Shown: positions 59,282 to 64,000 of the stretch, one piece after another
Position numbering within the stretch: position 1 is the stretch's first letter
How the letters are laid out: each line of letters opens with the position of its first letter
Assembly (NCBI RefSeq): GCF_002127325.2
Contig: NC_035440.2
Location: 79,523,847 to 79,587,846 of the forward strand
Length of the DNA: 64,000 nt
Reading direction: 5' to 3'
From: Helianthus annuus
Taxonomy: Eukaryota; Streptophyta; Magnoliopsida; Asterales; Asteraceae
Translations under genes and position numbers: made by a program
The notes under the pieces: model-generated
What the model was told of the DNA's origin: nothing
Databases searched by the model: none
The model's input: only the letters and a program-made list of their open reading frames with translations

Positions 59282-59540
59282 CGACTCGCAACGACAGCAT
59301 TCCGACTCGCAACGACAGCATTCCGACTCGCAACGACGGCATTACGACTCGAAACCACACGGTTGCGACTCGCAACCAAAGCATGACAAGTCGAAACCAC
59401 GAGATTTCGACTCGAGACTACGACGGTTGCGACTCGCAACCAACACGTGACAACTCGAGACCACGATTGCGACTCGCAACCATAACGAGACAAGCCGAGA
59501 CCACCTGGTTGCGACTCGAGACAAGCTGGTTGCGAGTGGG
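59282..59540 (+). repeat. CGACTCGCAAC minisatellite in element L LTR
   Basis: Three near-perfect 21 bp units (59282, 59303, 59324), then irregular copies of CGACTCGCAACC, ACTCGAAACCAC, ACTCGAGACC and, at the end, GGTTGCGAGT in inverse orientation. Confidence 0.85.
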
Positions 59541-60670
59541 CTGTCCATTTTGGTTATTGGGCCATTCTGTGTTAACTTGGACTATCTGTTAAATGGACTA
59601 TGTGATGCGGTTGACTGTTTAATTGTTTAGGCCGGCCCAATAACCCAATGACTGTTTACTTATATGCTTGATACGTGCCTATATGTGTTTTACGTGAATG
59701 CTTGTGCACCGAACCTGACCTATACCGGTAACCATGTTAGGACGTGGTGACCAACGTGATTGACAAGTAACCTAAACCTACCGAGCAACCCAAGGTGAGT
59801 TCACAACTTAAAAGCATGCGTCCCGGTGGTTTGGGACACGAGACTAACAACCCTATCCCCTGGTAAAAGGGGATACCATTTACATACTTTCCCTGGTTAT
59901 TGGGAACACAAAACCTACTTTTCCTTCCCGGGTATTGGGAAACCTTTTGGTTAATTACTGTTTATACGGATTGCAACTAACGGCACTAAACGAAACTCTA
60001 TCACTCAAGTCCCTACTACAAATACCGATTAGTCGCCGGGTTAGGCGAGCGGGTTATTAGTTGATAGCGCTATTTAGGTGTTTACCAGCCTCACACCGTG
60101 CCCTGGTTTGGGACGGGCGTGAACTAATGTACTCAGATATTCGTCAATGATGATAGAACATTGACATCGGGGCATCCTGCGGATACGCAACGGTTACCTA
60201 GTGTTCGGTATTGGAAAAACAGTTTAGTCGCTAACTTTTGGGGTAGCTCCCCAGGGCATGTATAAACGGATAAATTAACCGGTGAAACAAAGTTTTTGGT
60301 AATTAAAACTGGACAACTAGTGAACTCACTCAGCATTATTGTTGACCCCTTACTGCATGCTTTGCAGGTAACCAGTGACGAAGGAGCTTGCAGCTTGGGA
60401 ACGTGTAGTGTCTGTTCACCCTTGTGTTGGGTGATACCTTATTTTGAAACATGAACGTGTTTAACTACTACTTTATTTATGCTTCCGCTACTTAGTACTG
60501 TTTTGAACCAAAACTTAAAACTCTGAACTTAATATTTGCTAAGCTTATGATTAGTAAGTATTACTTTTGTTATCAACATAAGTATACAGTATAATTGGTG
60601 GCTGGATCCTGGTCGGTCACGCCCCCGAAGCGGGTGTTATCCGCAGGTGGATTTTGGGGGTGTGACAGAT

Positions 60671-60684
60671 TGGTATCAGAGCCA
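60671..60684 (+). other. Element L primer binding site (initiator tRNA-Met)
   Basis: TGGTATCAGAGCCA three bases after the LTR end at 60667. Confidence 0.93.
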
Positions 60685-60958
60685 TTGGTTATAGTGAACT
60701 TGGTTTTAAAAAGGGGGGAAAATCTTTTTGGAGAAAACCAGACTATAACCCGTGACTCGCGACGACACTACACTCCAAGTGCAAGGCTCGACACATTTGA
60801 CCTCATAGCTCGGACCAGTGTTTACTTGTTTGCTTTATGTTCCTGTTATGCTATACGTACTAGTGTGCCTAAACTAGATAGATACACCTCTCTCTTCTAT
60901 CTCATTCTCGCTACACTACGACATCACACTCATACTATGTTTTCTGGTTATGAAGACA

Positions 60959-63900
60959 ATGAGTGGACGCGGAAGAGGAAACATTAACATGACGCAGGCT
61001 CAGTTCACTAACCTGCTCAACACAGTGGCTGCGGCTTTTGCAGCTCACCCTATAGGTAAGCTCGTTGTTTTAGGATGTTTAGATCCTACCGCCACATCGA
61101 CTTTTCGCCTCTAAACCTATACGCTTCGCTTCTCACGAATAGGTCAGCATGCACCTGCGCAACCACCAGTGTGTACTTTCAAAACTTTCATGGATTGCAA
61201 GCCTCTCCCTTTCAACGGCACGGAGGGTGCCATAGGTCTTCTGCATTGGATTGAGAAGATTGAAGCTGTTTTTGCTGTTTGTGAGTGTCCCCCTGCGAAC
61301 TGGGTGAAGTTTGCTACTGCTACGCTTGAAGGAAGCGCGCTTTCTTGGTGGAAGGCGCAGATTCAGATGTTTGGGTTGGAAACTGCTAATGCTACTGCGT
61401 GGGAGGATTTCAAGGACATGATTAAGGATGAATACTGTCACCGGGATGACATCCACAAGCTTGAGAATGAGTACTACGAGCTCAAGATGGTTGGGTCGGA
61501 AATTGAAACTTACACCAAGTTGTCCAATGATTATGCTGCTCTTTGCCCAAACCTGTCCCGACCTATGTACCGAAGGATCGAACTGTATATCAAAGGTTTG
61601 GCTCCAGAGATTCGAAGCCATGTCACTACAGCCAACCACACTACCATTCAGCCGATTGTTCGACTTGCTCACAAACTTACTGATCAGGCCGTAGAAGAGG
61701 GCCGGTTGCCCAAAAGGATCAATGCTACCGTCGGAACTTCTAGTGACAACAAACGTAAGTGGGAAGGAAATCCAAGCAAGGATGCTAACCCCACTCAGGC
61801 CCCAGCACAGCAAAGGAAAACCGAAAACAACAAGGGCGCTCAACAACAGGGTGGCTATCGTGGAAACCACCCCAAGTGCAACAAGTGCAATCGACATCAC
61901 AGCGGGCAGTGTGTGAAGGGTCAGTGTCAGCGATGTAACAAAATGGGGCATGAGGCCAAGGATTGCAGAAGTCAGTTCCCAGCTAGACAGAACCAGCAGC
62001 AACCCCAACAGCAACAGCAGCAGGGAAACAACCGGGCATGTTTTAAGTGTGGAGCTGAGGGGCACTTTAAGAAGGATTGCCCTGAACTGAATCAGAATCG
62101 CAACAATAATCAGGGAGCTGGGAACAACAACCAGAACAACAATGCTGGGAATGGTGCTAGAGGAAGGGCTTTCGTGATTGGAGCTGGTGAAGCAAGGAAT
62201 GACCCCAATGTCGTGACGGGTAAGTTCCTACTCGATGATCGTTATGTTTCTGTGTTATTTGATTCCGGTGCCGATGCTAGTTATGTATCCCTACGTATTA
62301 GTAAGAAGCTTAAGCGTCCGCTTTCGTTACTAAGTTCTCCTCATATCGTCGAGTTAGCTAATGGAAGAAACATCGAAGCCTCACATGTTGTCAAAGGCTG
62401 CAAACTAGAGTTGTCTGGTCAGACATTTAGTATCGATCTTTTCCCTGTTACTCTTGGAAGCTTCGACGTCGTTATTGGTATGGATTGGTTATCCAAGCAT
62501 CGCGCTGAGATCCTCTGTCAAGAGAAAGCAGTTCGTATTCCTCGCCGTTCTGGCAAACCCCTCATTGTACAAGGTGGCAAGGGTGGAGAAATCTCCGGCA
62601 TTATCTCGCTCTTGAAGGCCCAGAAGTGTTTACGAAAAGGGCACACCGCTATCTTGGCACTTGTTACCAACACGCAGGAAAAGGAAAAGAGGATTGAAGA
62701 CTTTCCAGTAGTACGCGACTATCCCGAGGTATTTCCTGAGGAATTACCTGGACTCCCTCCCCATCGTCAGGTCGAATTCCAAATCGAGCTAGCTCCCGGA
62801 GCAGCGCCTATAGCTCGTGCGCCTTATCGACTAGCCCCCGCAGAATTGAAGGAACTCTCGACGCAACTACAAGAACTATTGGATAAAGGATTTATCCGCC
62901 CTAGTTCATCACCCTGGGGAGCACCGGTACTCTTTGTTAAGAAGAAGGATGGCACGTTCCGAATGTGCATAGACTATCGTGAGTTGAACAAGGTTACCAT
63001 CAAGAATCGTTACCCTCTCCCTCGAATCGACGATTTGTTTGATCAACTGCAAGGATCGAGCTACTACTCTAAGATTGACCTGCGATCAGGCTACCATCAG
63101 TTAAGGGTCCGTAACGAAGACATCTCCAAAACTGCATTCAGAACTCGTTATGGTCATTATGAATTCCTCGTTATGCCCTTCGGAATGACCAACGCCCCTG
63201 CAGTGTTCATGGATCTTATGAACCGAGTATGCAAACCCTACCTCGACAAATTTGTGATCGTGTTTATAGACGACATCTTGATCTACTCGAAAAGTCAGGA
63301 AGAGCATGAACAACACCTACGCCTTATCCTCGAACTCCTTCGCAATGAGCAACTGTATGCCAAGTTCTCGAAATGCGACTTCTGGCTTCGAGAAGTCCAT
63401 TTCCTTGGGCACGTGGTTAACAAGGACGGAATCCACGTCGACCCTGCAAAGATCGACTCTATAAAGAATTGGCCTACCCCTAAGACTCCCACTGAAGTTC
63501 GCCAATTCTTAGGATTGGCAGGTTACTACCGCAGATTTATTCAGGGATTCTCTAAGATTGCACAACCTCTCACGACACTCACTCAGAAAGGCGTCACCTA
63601 CAAGTGGAATGAAGCACAGGAATCTGCTTTTCAGAGGCTTAAGGATAACCTCTGCAGTGCTCCAATTCTCTCGTTACCTGAAGGAACGGACGACTTTGTG
63701 GTTTACTGTGATGCGTCTATTCATGGGCTCGGTTGCGTGTTGATGCAACGCGAGAAAGTCATTGCTTACGCATCCCGACAACTTAAGACACATGAAAGGA
63801 ACTACACAACGCATGATTTGGAACTGGGAGCGGTAATATTTGCGCTTAAGATATGGAGACATTACCTGTACGGTACCAAGTGCACCATTTACACCGATCA

Positions 63901-64000
63901 CAGGAGTCTCGAGCATATCTTCAAGCAGAAGGAGTTAAACATGCGACAACGTCGATGGGTCGAGCTTCTGAATGATTATGAATGCGCCATCAAGTACCAT
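60959..64000 (+). CDS. Gag-Pol of element L, spliced, partial at the window end
   Basis: Exon 1 is 60959-61055 (start [16 protein letters not shown]) and exon 2 is 61143 to beyond 64000; intron 61056-61142 is GTAAG...AATAG. Unspliced reading hits a stop inside the intron. Exon 2 is open for over 950 codons. The Gag core ([22 protein letters not shown]) is at 61330-61440. Zinc knuckles [14 protein letters not shown] (61926) and [14 protein letters not shown] (62039) follow. The protease site [10 protein letters not shown] is near 62260, GMDWLS near 62478, [11 protein letters not shown] near 62968 and FIDDILIYS near 63266. RNase H YCDAS is near 63706 and TDHRS near 63895, then the window ends. 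No stop, frameshift or active-site change seen. Integrase should follow outside the window. Confidence 0.9.

Larger units (their letters stand above)
58272..60667 (+). repeat. Element L 5' LTR (2396 bp)
   Basis: TGTGACACTCGAGG to GGGGGTGTGACA. Possible TATA (TATATAT, 58533-58539) before a pyrimidine-rich stretch. Contains a palindrome at 58426-58449 and a CGACTCGCAAC repeat block at 59282-59540. No partner LTR in the window, so boundaries rest on the TG/CA ends, the primer site and the K junction. Confidence 0.85.
58272..64000 (+). mobile_element. Element L: Tekay-like Ty3/Gypsy, apparently intact, runs off the window
   Basis: 5' LTR 58272-60667, primer site, gag with an 87 nt intron, and an open gag-pol frame up to the last base. 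Inserted in K's 3' LTR; GAGAG (58267-58271) is the left target copy if the duplication is 5 bp. The youngest layer in this part of the nest by position. Confidence 0.87.

Noticed and set aside
59143..59493. Opposing ORFs rich in ASRNAVV or DSQRQH repeats
   Set aside because: Both read the 21 bp minisatellite in the L LTR; repeat length divisible by three keeps all frames open.
61133..62065. Minus-strand ORF of 310 codons
   Set aside because: It lies opposite the gag exon of element L, whose frame has clear zinc knuckles and Gag motifs; the minus ORF is a mirror of that coding bias.

Overview
The window reads as a piece of repeat-rich intergenic chromatin from a large plant genome. Nearly every coding trace belongs to a transposable element, and I found no convincing single-copy host gene, rRNA or tRNA gene. 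Plant-type families (Tekay-like and Tat-lineage Ty3/Gypsy, SIRE-like Ty1/Copia, an L1-type LINE, a Helitron and (TA)n-flanked MITEs) and short GT-AG introns indicate a dicot. The SIRE-like Gag resembles proteins I remember from Asteraceae such as sunflower and lettuce, so Asteraceae is my best guess, by inference only.

Layout. 1-16866 is a three-level nest. Element A (1-7178, minus, decayed Tekay-like interior between almost identical LTRs) sits in element B (7179-13198, plus, 3' half of a Tat-lineage element). B sits in the 3' LTR of element C (13199-16866, minus, gag-only). B carries an antisense gene whose four exons join in frame, broken only by one internal stop, plus a row of stem-loops. 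C carries its own iterated stem-loops. 16867-19801 holds a probable solo LTR, small duplications, an (AAT)n tract and a 380 bp foldback MITE.

19802-32924 is element D (plus, Tekay-like). It has LTRs of about 3.3 kb, an extra proline-rich ORF before gag, and a 1400-codon gag-pol frame that is open but has a damaged protease active site. 32925-35333 is a tandem duplication interrupted by a 5'-truncated LINE with a target duplication. 35350-44412 is a MITE-like element F. F is split by a complete SIRE-like Copia element E (35621-42920, gag only, no pol) and by a short Helitron (43621-44167).

44449-46773 is a pile-up of four more MITE-like elements (G, H, I, J), each separated by (TA)n. 46774-58271 is element K (plus, Tekay-like, 3.3 kb LTRs, pol killed by six C-to-T nonsense changes). 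Element L (58272 to beyond 64000, plus) has landed in K's 3' LTR. L's gag-pol frame is open as far as the window shows, once an 87 nt gag intron is removed, so L is the best candidate for a recently functional autonomous element here.

How the parts may work together (inference). A, C and E lack a usable pol but show LTR and, for A and E, recent-insertion hallmarks, so they probably moved using proteins from relatives such as L or D. The recurrent structural theme is non-coding: arrays of hairpins or short repeated words inside LTRs and leaders (B, C, E, K, L). All distances and divergences were read by eye.
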